In this document: positions 1 through 6,204 of the stretch, in pieces
Layout: each line of letters begins with the position of its first letter
Position numbering within the stretch: position 1 is the first letter of the stretch
NCBI GenBank assembly: GCA_964451985.1
Contig: CAYVKB010000045.1
Location: 1-20,334 of the forward strand
Reading direction: 5' to 3'
DNA: 20,334 nucleotides
Origin: GBS-DC sp964451985
GTDB taxonomy: Bacteria; Armatimonadota; Fimbriimonadia; Fimbriimonadales; GBS-DC
Notes under the pieces: model-generated
The model's database searches: none
Seen by the model: the letters and a program-made list of their open reading frames with translations, nothing else
Told to the model about the DNA's origin: nothing
Translations under genes and position numbers: made by a program

Positions 1-54
1 TCGGCGTCCTCGCCGACGATTCCAACCATCGTAGCGTCGGCGTCCTCGCCGACG
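1..54. repeat. Two copies of a GC-rich hairpin repeat with TCCT loop
   Basis: Positions 35-54 form a perfect 8-bp stem (CGTCGGCG / CGCCGACG) around a TCCT loop. Positions 1-16 carry the same core (TCGGCG-TCCT-CGCCGA), cut by the window edge. The second copy is preceded by GTAGCG (31-36), a prefix that recurs before another hairpin with a TCCT-containing loop at 1287. No open reading frame is credible here. These could be intergenic repeat elements or the terminator of a gene to the left; no T-run follows. Confidence 0.7.
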
Positions 55-64
55 ACATACGACG

Positions 65-138
65 CTTATATCCCCAATCGAGATAACCCCCCCTCAACCA
101 ATTGTATCTGTTGACCTCATAACGCCCTTATATCCCCA
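65..138. repeat. 12-bp direct repeat upstream of nrdB
   Basis: CTTATATCCCCA occurs at 65-76 and again, exactly, at 127-138, a spacing of 62 bp (about six helical turns). Both lie upstream of the putative -35 box of the nrdB promoter, in a stretch with no gene. This could be a pair of binding sites for an unknown regulator, or chance; no known operator is recognised. Confidence 0.35.
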
Positions 139-177
139 GATTTAGGGGCAAATTTAACATTTCCCCCCGTGAAACTC

Positions 178-208
178 TTGACAAAGCCGTCAACAGATTG
201 GGTATACT
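178..208 (+). promoter_or_regulatory. Putative sigma-70-type promoter of nrdB
   Basis: TTGACA (178-183) and TATACT (203-208) are near-consensus -35 and -10 hexamers separated by 19 bp, somewhat longer than the preferred 17. Transcription would start near 214, about 100 bases before the chosen nrdB start at 312. The -35 hexamer is also the left arm of a small inverted repeat (TTGAC / GTCAA, 178-192). Confidence 0.55.
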
Positions 209-233
209 GCGGGCGCAGCTACAACGCAGTGTA

Positions 234-249
234 CCACTATAGATTGTGG
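234..249. promoter_or_regulatory. Candidate NrdR box
   Basis: CCACTATAGATTGTGG matches 13 of 16 positions of the published NrdR-box consensus acaCwAtATaTwGtgt and is an imperfect palindrome. It lies just downstream of the predicted promoter and before nrdB, the classical location for repression of ribonucleotide reductase genes by the ATP-cone/zinc-ribbon repressor NrdR. NrdR usually binds two boxes about three helical turns apart; I see no good second box at that distance. A poorer match (about 8 of 16) abuts it at 217-232. Confidence 0.5.
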
Positions 250-311
250 CTGTGGGCGAGAAAATTCGCGATTTTTCACGAAAAACTACAACAGATGGAG
301 GGTTATGGACG

Positions 312-1286
312 ATGGCGCTATTTGAGAAACGGGTTAATCTGAAGCCGTATGAGTATCCCGACCTGTTGAGGTTCCGCGACGCCATCCGCCACTCGTACTG
401 GCTGCATACAGAGTTCTCCCTCTCGGGCGATGTGCAGGATTGGCACGCCCGCACCGAACCGCACGAGCGCAACGCGCTCAAAAATACGATGCTCGCCATC
501 TCGCAGATCGAGGTGTCTGTAAAGACCTTCTGGGCGCGCATCTACGACCGCATGCCCAAGCCCGAAATCGCCGAAGTGGGCATGACCTTCGCCGAGAGCG
601 AAGTGCGCCACGCGAACGCCTACTCGCACCTGCTGGACCTGCTAGGGCTGAGCGGCGAGTTCGAAAAGATTCACAGCATCCCCGCAATTATGGATCGCAT
701 CCAGTACCTGCAGCGGGCACAGGACGGCATGCGCAGCAGTGACAACCGCCAGTTCGCCCTCACCGTGTTGCTCTTCTCCGCTTTCGTGGAACATATCTCG
801 CTCTTCTCGCAGTTCTTGATTATCATGGCATTCAACAAGCACCGTGCGGCGTTCAAGGGCGTGTCCAACATCGTGGAAGCGACCAGTAAAGAGGAGCAGA
901 TTCACGGCATGTTCGGTGTGGAACTGGTGCGTATTCTGCAACATGAGTACCCCGATTGGTTCGACGCCGAGACTGAAGACACGATTCTGCGGGCAGTGGA
1001 GCGCGCCTACGCCGCCGAGCAGCACATTCTGGACTGGATTTTTGAACGCGGCGAGCTGGACTATCTCCCGCGCCATCAGGTGGACGAGTTCCTCAAGTAT
1101 CGCTTCAACAACTCCTTGCGCAGCGTGGGCATCCAGCCGCTCTTTAGTGTGGACGAGCAGGCACTCGCCGCCACCCGCTGGTTCGATGAGGAAATGCTCG
1201 CCACCAAAGAGAACGATTTCTTCAATAAGCGGAGCATCACCTACTCCAAGAAGATGAAGAGTTTCAGCGAAGAGGAGCTGTTCTAA
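312..1286 (+). CDS. nrdB: Class I ribonucleoside-diphosphate reductase, small (radical) subunit
   Basis: Ferritin-like beta subunit of class I RNR. It holds the metal cofactor that generates the radical used by the alpha subunit to reduce ribonucleotides to deoxyribonucleotides. I chose the ATG at 312 (324 aa) because GGAGGG (297-302) lies 9 bases upstream; an in-frame GTG at 246 lies inside the NrdR-box candidate. Metal-ligand motifs are visible: E97-x-x-H100 with Tyr104 at the E. coli Tyr122 position, E160, and E195-x-x-H198. The position matching E. coli Asp84 appears to be Ser36, with Glu34 two residues before. The protein resembles the short NrdB type paired with cone-less NrdA. No ATP-cone precedes the ferritin domain. 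The large subunit follows on the same strand 304 bases later. The metal (Fe or Mn) cannot be told from sequence. Confidence 0.95.
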   Translation: MALFEKRVNLKPYEYPDLLRFRDAIRHSYWLHTEFSLSGDVQDWHARTEPHERNALKNTMLAISQIEVSVKTFWARIYDRMPKPEIAEVGMTFAESEVRHANAYSHLLDLLGLSGEFEKIHSIPAIMDRIQYLQRAQDGMRSSDNRQFALTVLLFSAFVEHISLFSQFLIIMAFNKHRAAFKGVSNIVEATSKEEQIHGMFGVELVRILQHEYPDWFDAETEDTILRAVERAYAAEQHILDWIFERGELDYLPRHQVDEFLKYRFNNSLRSVGIQPLFSVDEQALAATRWFDEEMLATKENDFFNKRSITYSKKMKSFSEEELF

Positions 1287-1338
1287 GTAGCGCGGACCTT
1301 CCTGTCCGTGCGCAGGTACGACGGCATGCCTGCCGTCG
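1287..1338. repeat. Two consecutive hairpins after nrdB
   Basis: Immediately after the nrdB stop, GTAGCG (1287-1292) leads into a hairpin with stem CGGAC (1293-1297) / GTCCG (1304-1308), loop CTTCCT. It extends outward by a G-T and a C-G pair. A second hairpin follows: stem CGACGGCA (1319-1326) / TGCCGTCG (1331-1338), loop TGCC. Neither has a downstream T-run. They may weaken read-through into nrdA or be intergenic repeat units related to those at 1-54. Confidence 0.6.
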
Positions 1339-1361
1339 CTCCCTCATCATCACGAATCCCT

Positions 1362-1386
1362 TTGCCTGAGCGAGACGCTCAGGCAA
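1362..1386. terminator. Strong 11-bp hairpin in the nrdB-nrdA gap
   Basis: TTGCCTGAGCG (1362-1372) and CGCTCAGGCAA (1376-1386) form a perfect 11-bp stem with a three-base AGA loop. The stem is strong enough to act as a terminator or an mRNA stabiliser, but no U-tract follows. The TGAGC...GCTCA core recurs in the hairpin at 16769-16789, so it may equally be a mobile-type intergenic repeat. A smaller hairpin preceded by GTAGC lies just after it (1391-1407). Confidence 0.5.
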
Positions 1387-1459
1387 CACTGTAGCACGGG
1401 CGTCCCGCCTGGTTGACAGTTGCCTTTATGGTTATTTGTCAAAGTGTCAGGGCTTGAGC

Positions 1460-1526
1460 GAGATACCTTGCTCGGTTCGGAATGGCAAGGCGACTGCTGG
1501 TCATTCCGAGCTGAAGGTGAGGAATA
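1460..1526. repeat. Degenerate inverted-repeat element, copy 1
   Basis: Left arm beginning GAGATACCTTGCTCGG (from 1460) with GGAATG (1479-1484), and right arm TCATTCCGAGCTGAAGGT (from 1501), are imperfect reverse complements. The pattern GAGAT-CC-TTGCTC-GGAAT...ATTCCGAG matches the elements at 8145-8224 and 14196-14250. I recall similar palindromic units being common between genes in several bacterial phyla. It lies in non-coding DNA before nrdA; an upstream TTG extension of nrdA through it is not credible. Confidence 0.5.
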
Positions 1527-1590
1527 CAAGCAGCAACGGATGTATGTCTGCATAGGCGAGACGCCTAAGCGACTAACAGGAGGCATCACG

Positions 1591-4335
1591 ATGCAATCAT
1601 CTATGGATAGACCACCCTTTTACTGGCTCAATGAAGAGAGCCGACGGTTTCTGTCGCGCGATTATCTGTTGCCAGGTGTCTCGGCGGAGCAGCGCATCCG
1701 CCAGATTGCTGACTACGCGGAAGGTTTACTGGGTGTGGAAGGCTTCTCGGACAAATTTTACAACTACATGGCGCGCGGCTGGTACTCGCTCGCGACACCC
1801 GTATGGACGAACTTCGGGCTGCAACGCGGGCTGCCCATCTCCTGCTACGGCAGCTACATCGATGATGACTCCGCCTCTATCCTGTTCACTGCCTCCGAAG
1901 TGGGCATGATGACCAAGCTCGGTGGGGGCACTTCGGCGTACTTCGGCAGACTCCGCCCGCGCGGCGCGCCCATCCGCGATAACGGTGTTAGCAACGGCAG
2001 CTTCTCCTTCGCCAAACTCTTCGACCGTATGATTGAAGTTTTCAGTCAGGGGAGCACGCGCCGCGGACAGTGCGCCGCCTACATCGATATCGAGCATCCT
2101 GACATCGAAGAGTGGCTCTTGATTCAGCGTGAGGGCTGCGATATCCAGCTGCTCTACTGGGGCGTATGTGTGGGCAACGACTGGCTGGAGGCGATGAAAA
2201 ACGGCGATAAGGACAAACGCGCCCTGTGGGCAAAAGTCCTTCAAGCCCGCTCTGAAGTTGGTATCCCCTACATCTTCTTCAAAGATAACGCCAACAACGG
2301 CACCGTGGATGTGTATAAAGATACTGGCAAGCGTATCCACGCGTCGAATCTCTGTGTCGTGGGAAGCTCGTTTGCTGTGACTTCTGAGGGTATCCGACGT
2401 GTAAAGGACTTGTACGAGGAAGGCAAACCAATGACCTTGTTCGACGGTGAAAAACCTGTTCCTGCAGGTCCGATGCAGCTTATTGAACGCAACGCCGATG
2501 TCTTTACGATAACGACCAGAGCGGGGCGCAAGCACACGGTCACGGGCTATCATAAGGTCAAGACGAAGCGCGGCATGGTTCCTGCATTTGAGCTAAAACC
2601 AGGCGATGAGATTGCCATCCAGCAAAAAGAAGGCTTATTCGGAACTTACCACGACCCCGATTTGGCATTCCTGCTTGGCCTCTATCAGGCAGATGGTACA
2701 CAGACAGATGAGGTCGTGTACATCGATATTTGGGAACATGATTTCGACCTATTGGATGAGGTAGAGGCGTGTGTGCGCCGTGTCTATCTCGCTCGTGGTT
2801 GGGATACGCATGCGATCTCTTGCCCAGCTACGATTCCAACCCTCCAACCACAGCTTGTTGCCCTGAGCAAAGTCGCGAAAAAGCGGCTGCAAAGTAGTAA
2901 GCTCAAACAGGCAGGGTTTCAGAAAGGCGTTATTCCCGACTGGATTTGGCAGGGTGATAAAGAGACACAGTCAGCTTATCTCCGAGGGCTATTCTTTGCG
3001 GAGGGTGCAATTCGTATAGACGACTCTGTAGGGAACACACTCGAATTGTCGCTCGCTTCGGACGACGCAGAGTTCCTTCGCCAAGTGCAGGTGCTGCTTA
3101 CGAATCTCGGTATTCGTTCGAAAATCTACATGCTGCGCGACTCGGGCTTCAGCCTACGACCCGATGGCAGAGGCGGTTATCGTGAGTACTTCACCCAAGC
3201 CTGTTGGCATCTGGTCGTCGAAGACAAATCGTCCGCGCTGAAATTCGAGACACTGACCGGCTTTCTATCACGTAAAGGCGTATTCCTTGAAGGTCTGCAT
3301 TATCAAGACGACCCAGAGAAGTGGGATGAAGTGGTCTCTGTGGAATACGCCGGTAGGGAGGATGTATATTGTTGCACGGTCTACACAGAGGAGCATGTTT
3401 GGGTTTGCGACGGAATAATCACTTCTAACTGCAGCGAAATCATGCTTCCCGCAACTGCGGACGAGAGTTTCGTCTGCTGTCTCTCCTCGCTCAACCTGCT
3501 GCACTTCGATGAGTGGAAAGACACCGATGCGGTGGAGACGATGGTCTTCTTCTTAGACGCTGTGATGGAGGATTTCATTCGCCGTGTGAAGGATATTCCG
3601 TTCATGCAGCGGGCTTATAACTTCGCCTTGCGCCATCGGGCGTTGGGGCTGGGAGTGTTGGGCTGGCATTCCCTGCTGCAGTCCAAGCGCATCCCCATCG
3701 AGAGCATGGACGCCTATCGGCTCAACACGGAAGTGTTCCGCACCATTCACGACCGCGCTTACAACGCCTCGATGGACTTGGCGCGTCGGTTCGGCGAGCC
3801 AGAGTATCTGCAAGGCTACGGCAGGCGCAACACGACGCTGATGGCAATCGCGCCCACTAAGTCGTCCTCATTTATTCTGGGGCAGGTGTCGCCCTCAATC
3901 GAGCCGTTCATGAGCAACTACCATGTGAAAGACCTCGCAAAGGTGAAGACCACTTTCAAGAACCCGTATCTACAGCAGGTGTTGCGGGAGCGCGGCAAGG
4001 ACACCGACGAGGTATGGCAAGACATTGCCGAACATGACGGCTCGGTGCAACATCTGAACTTCCTGAGCGACGAAGAACGCGCTGTGTTCAAGACCTTCAG
4101 CGAAATCTCGCAGATGACGCTGGTGCAGCAGGCGGCGCAGCGGCAGCAATATATCGATCAGGGACAATCGCTGAACCTAATGATTCACCCCGAAACGCCC
4201 GTGCGCGATATTAATCTGCTGATGCTCCGTGCTGCCGAGCTGGGCTTGAAGTCGCTCTATTACCAGTACAGTGTGAACGCAGCGCAAGAGTTCAACCGCG
4301 AGTTGCTCCTCAGTTGTGCTGTATGCGAGGCGTAG
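1591..4335 (+). CDS. nrdA: Class I ribonucleotide reductase, large (catalytic) subunit, intein-containing precursor
   Basis: Catalytic alpha subunit of class I RNR, partner of the upstream nrdB. The ATG at 1591 follows AGGAGG (1578-1583) and gives a 914-aa precursor; removing the intein leaves 555 aa. Active-site residues by comparison with E. coli: Cys85 (C225), Asn253 (N437), Cys614 (C439, thiyl radical), Glu616 (E441), the second redox Cys in VCCLSS, the radical-transfer Tyr-Tyr pair near the end (SLYYQYS), and a C-terminal C-A-V-C pair (909/912) for re-reduction. The mature protein begins almost directly in the catalytic barrel: the roughly 90-residue N-terminal ATP-cone of E. coli NrdA is absent. 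So allosteric overall-activity control by dATP is not expected in this subunit. The 304-bp gap to nrdB holds hairpins but no gene. Confidence 0.96.
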   Translation: MQSSMDRPPFYWLNEESRRFLSRDYLLPGVSAEQRIRQIADYAEGLLGVEGFSDKFYNYMARGWYSLATPVWTNFGLQRGLPISCYGSYIDDDSASILFTASEVGMMTKLGGGTSAYFGRLRPRGAPIRDNGVSNGSFSFAKLFDRMIEVFSQGSTRRGQCAAYIDIEHPDIEEWLLIQREGCDIQLLYWGVCVGNDWLEAMKNGDKDKRALWAKVLQARSEVGIPYIFFKDNANNGTVDVYKDTGKRIHASNLCVVGSSFAVTSEGIRRVKDLYEEGKPMTLFDGEKPVPAGPMQLIERNADVFTITTRAGRKHTVTGYHKVKTKRGMVPAFELKPGDEIAIQQKEGLFGTYHDPDLAFLLGLYQADGTQTDEVVYIDIWEHDFDLLDEVEACVRRVYLARGWDTHAISCPATIPTLQPQLVALSKVAKKRLQSSKLKQAGFQKGVIPDWIWQGDKETQSAYLRGLFFAEGAIRIDDSVGNTLELSLASDDAEFLRQVQVLLTNLGIRSKIYMLRDSGFSLRPDGRGGYREYFTQACWHLVVEDKSSALKFETLTGFLSRKGVFLEGLHYQDDPEKWDEVVSVEYAGREDVYCCTVYTEEHVWVCDGIITSNCSEIMLPATADESFVCCLSSLNLLHFDEWKDTDAVETMVFFLDAVMEDFIRRVKDIPFMQRAYNFALRHRALGLGVLGWHSLLQSKRIPIESMDAYRLNTEVFRTIHDRAYNASMDLARRFGEPEYLQGYGRRNTTLMAIAPTKSSSFILGQVSPSIEPFMSNYHVKDLAKVKTTFKNPYLQQVLRERGKDTDEVWQDIAEHDGSVQHLNFLSDEERAVFKTFSEISQMTLVQQAAQRQQYIDQGQSLNLMIHPETPVRDINLLMLRAAELGLKSLYYQYSVNAAQEFNRELLLSCAVCEA
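2353..3429 (+). mobile_element. Intein with LAGLIDADG homing endonuclease inside nrdA
   Basis: In-frame 359-residue insertion (precursor residues 255-613) interrupting the invariant RNR motif SNL|CSEI. It starts with Cys (CVVGSSFAVTSEG, block A), has a block-B-like T-x-x-H (TGYH), and two dodecapeptides, LLGLYQADG (361-369) and LRGLFFAEG (464-472), typical of LAGLIDADG homing endonucleases. It ends in GIITSN before the +1 Cys of the extein. Both dodecapeptides keep their acidic residue (D368, E471), so the endonuclease may be active. The penultimate residue is Ser, not the usual His. Self-splicing is needed to give functional RNR, since the +1 residue is the catalytic thiyl-radical cysteine. 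Boundaries are set by the conserved extein motif and are firm. Confidence 0.93.
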
Positions 4336-4393
4336 GATAATAAAGCACGCACTTTAGCAGGAATCCATTTTCCCGCCGTGAATCTTTTTTGCT

Positions 4394-5689
4394 ATGGCTC
4401 GGAGAACGACACGGCGGGAGTTTTTGAAACAGAGCCTGACGGCAGGCGCAGGCTTGATGGTACTGAAAAGCTGGGCGAAAGGGCAAGCGCCCAGCGATAA
4501 GCTGAATATCGCAGTCATAGGTGTCGGCGGGCGCGGCTGGGACAACCTGCGTGGCGTGGCGAGTGAAAACATCGTCGCGTTATGCGATGTGGATTTGAAT
4601 CATCTGGGCAACGCTGCGAAAGTGTTCCCCAACGCGCGGTTGTGGACGGACTTCCGACGCATGCTGGAACGGCAGAAGGATATCGATGCAGTGGTGATTA
4701 GCACACCTGACCACACGCACGCGCTGCCCACGATGATGGCACTGCTGCTGGGCAAGCACGTGTATTGCGAGAAGCCCCTGATGCATACTGCTTGGGAGGC
4801 GCGGCAGGTACGCGAGGCAGCGCGTAAGGCAAAAGTGGCAACGCAGATGGGCAATCAGGCACACTCCAGCGAGCCACTACGTATCACTGTGGAAGTCATC
4901 CGCTCAGGCGTGATAGGTCCCGTGCGCGAAGTGCATGCGTGGAGCGACCGCCCCATCTGGCCTCAGGGCATCGAGCGTCCGCAAGGCAGCAAGTCTGTGC
5001 CGTCGTATCTGTTTTGGGACTTCTGGCTAGGACCTGCGCCGGAGCGACCCTACAACGATGGCTACCATCCGTTTGCGTGGCGCGGCTGGTGGGATTTCGG
5101 CACGGGCGCGCTGGGCGATATGGGCTGCCACATTATCGATACGGCGTACTGGGCGCTGGATTTGGGCTTACCGACCAGCGTGGAGATGGACGGCTCACCC
5201 CGCATGCCCGAAACCGGACCGAAAGCGAGCAAAGCCATCTACGAGTTTCCCGCACGCGGCAATCAGCCCCCCGTGAAGCTGTACTGGTACGACGGCGGTC
5301 TCAAGCCCGACCCTGCGCTGGTGGGCGCACAGAGCCTCGCGCCGAACGGCGTGATTTGCGTGGGCGAGAAGGGCGCACTCTACTTCATCCACGCCCGCGA
5401 GTACCGCCTGCACCCCAAAGAGCGATTCGAAGGCTTCGAACTCAAGGAGCGCAAACTGCCCACTTCGCCCGGACATTATGAGGAATGGATCCAGGCGTGC
5501 AAGACGGGCAGCCCCACCTACAGCAATTTCGAGTACGCCACCACCCTCACGGAGGCGGTGCTGCTGGGCAATGCGGCGTTCCGCGCCGGCGAGAAGCTCT
5601 ACTACGACGGCAACACAGGGCGCGTTACCAACACCCGCAAGGCGGATGAGTATATCCGCATGCCCTACCGCAAAGGCTGGGAGTGGTGA
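4394..5689 (+). CDS. Tat-exported Gfo/Idh/MocA family oxidoreductase
   Basis: NAD(P)-dependent sugar/inositol-type dehydrogenase family protein, 431 aa. The N-terminus carries a twin-arginine signal (R7-R8-E-F-L-K followed by a short hydrophobic stretch to about residue 28), so the folded, cofactor-loaded enzyme is predicted to be exported. The Rossmann motif GVGGRG (43-48), the EKP motif (126-128, active-site Lys) and the C-terminal-domain signature GDMGCHIIDTAYW are all present. Such secreted members are abundant in Planctomycetes, Verrucomicrobia and Armatimonadota genomes; their substrates are mostly unknown. No strong Shine-Dalgarno precedes ATG 4394 (the leader is T-rich). It is 58 bases after nrdA and may be read from that transcript or its own promoter. 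A 13-bp hairpin follows the stop codon. Confidence 0.9.
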   Translation: MARRTTRREFLKQSLTAGAGLMVLKSWAKGQAPSDKLNIAVIGVGGRGWDNLRGVASENIVALCDVDLNHLGNAAKVFPNARLWTDFRRMLERQKDIDAVVISTPDHTHALPTMMALLLGKHVYCEKPLMHTAWEARQVREAARKAKVATQMGNQAHSSEPLRITVEVIRSGVIGPVREVHAWSDRPIWPQGIERPQGSKSVPSYLFWDFWLGPAPERPYNDGYHPFAWRGWWDFGTGALGDMGCHIIDTAYWALDLGLPTSVEMDGSPRMPETGPKASKAIYEFPARGNQPPVKLYWYDGGLKPDPALVGAQSLAPNGVICVGEKGALYFIHAREYRLHPKERFEGFELKERKLPTSPGHYEEWIQACKTGSPTYSNFEYATTLTEAVLLGNAAFRAGEKLYYDGNTGRVTNTRKADEYIRMPYRKGWEW

Positions 5690-5692
5690 ACC

Positions 5693-5723
5693 GAGGTGCT
5701 GACGCACGGAGCGTCAGCGCCTC
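5693..5723. terminator. Bidirectional hairpin between convergent genes
   Basis: Stem 5693-5705 / 5711-5723 has 13 base pairs (one T-G wobble) around the loop ACGGA. It lies between the stop codon of the plus-strand oxidoreductase and the stop of the minus-strand nuclease, where a shared terminator is expected. Only a weak T-rich stretch follows on the plus strand (CTCTTCATT). The TGACGC...GCGTCA core recalls the other palindromes of this window. Confidence 0.65.
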
Positions 5724-5724
5724 T

Positions 5725-6204
5725 TCATTCCCCCTCTCGGAGACCAATAAGCCATACCGGACATGGCAGTACACGACGATATACCTCTAAGTCGCGTTGC
5801 ACCTTGCTGAGGTGAGGTAAGTTCCTACCCACCACACCATCGTCGTACACTATCTCAACACCTACCTCGATAACTTCCAAGTTATAAGATAGCAAAAACT
5901 TGAGAAAATCGTTGTAGCAATCGGCAGGGTCAGAGAGTTGTATCTCACTCGCCACTTCGTCCTTTTTGAGGTCAAAACGCAGGTGGGTATGGTAAGGCGT
6001 GGCGTACTGTTCGCGTTCCCAACCCCGCTGGACGAGCAGTTCGGTTAGCACAGCAGCGGGCGTGGGACGTACCCCTCTACCGAGCGGGATATTCATTTCT
6101 GCGACTGCCTGTAGAATGTCGTCGTATTGCTCTGGAAAATGCTGCTGCAAAATCGTTTTTGCGAACTTGAAATCGTACTCAGAGTAGAGCATGGCAAGAT
6201 TCAT
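5725..6204 (-). CDS. BglII/BstYI-like restriction-endonuclease-fold protein
   Basis: 159-aa soluble protein. The segment Asp78-x8-Glu87-x-Gln89, followed by a helix and a VGVEIV strand (114-119), matches the layout of the BglII active site (D84, E93, Q95, as I recall from the crystal structure) in spacing and in the unusual E-x-Q ending. I therefore read it as a member of the BglII/BstYI nuclease fold. It is shorter than BglII (223 aa), and no cognate DNA methyltransferase is in the window. Its start codon overlaps the stop of glycerate kinase by four bases (ATGA), so it is probably translationally coupled as the last gene of a three-gene minus-strand operon. It could be a solitary nuclease, a decayed restriction enzyme, or a housekeeping protein of that fold. 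An alternative start is Met5. Confidence 0.6.
   Translation of the reverse strand: MNLAMLYSEYDFKFAKTILQQHFPEQYDDILQAVAEMNIPLGRGVRPTPAAVLTELLVQRGWEREQYATPYHTHLRFDLKKDEVASEIQLSDPADCYNDFLKFLLSYNLEVIEVGVEIVYDDGVVGRNLPHLSKVQRDLEVYRRVLPCPVWLIGLREGE

Noticed and set aside
246..311. GTG start of nrdB 22 codons upstream
   Set aside because: The codon lies inside the NrdR-box candidate and has no ribosome-binding site; ATG 312 has GGAGGG at the right distance.
1..1407. CRISPR array from the repeated hairpins
   Set aside because: Stems differ between copies, spacing is irregular and no cas genes are present.
1420..1590. 57-codon upstream extension of nrdA from a TTG
   Set aside because: It runs through an inverted-repeat element, has no RNR homology, and a strong AGGAGG stands before ATG 1591.
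1726..2553. 275-codon minus-strand frame opposite nrdA
   Set aside because: It is a shadow of nrdA, crosses the extein/intein border and shows no recognisable protein family.
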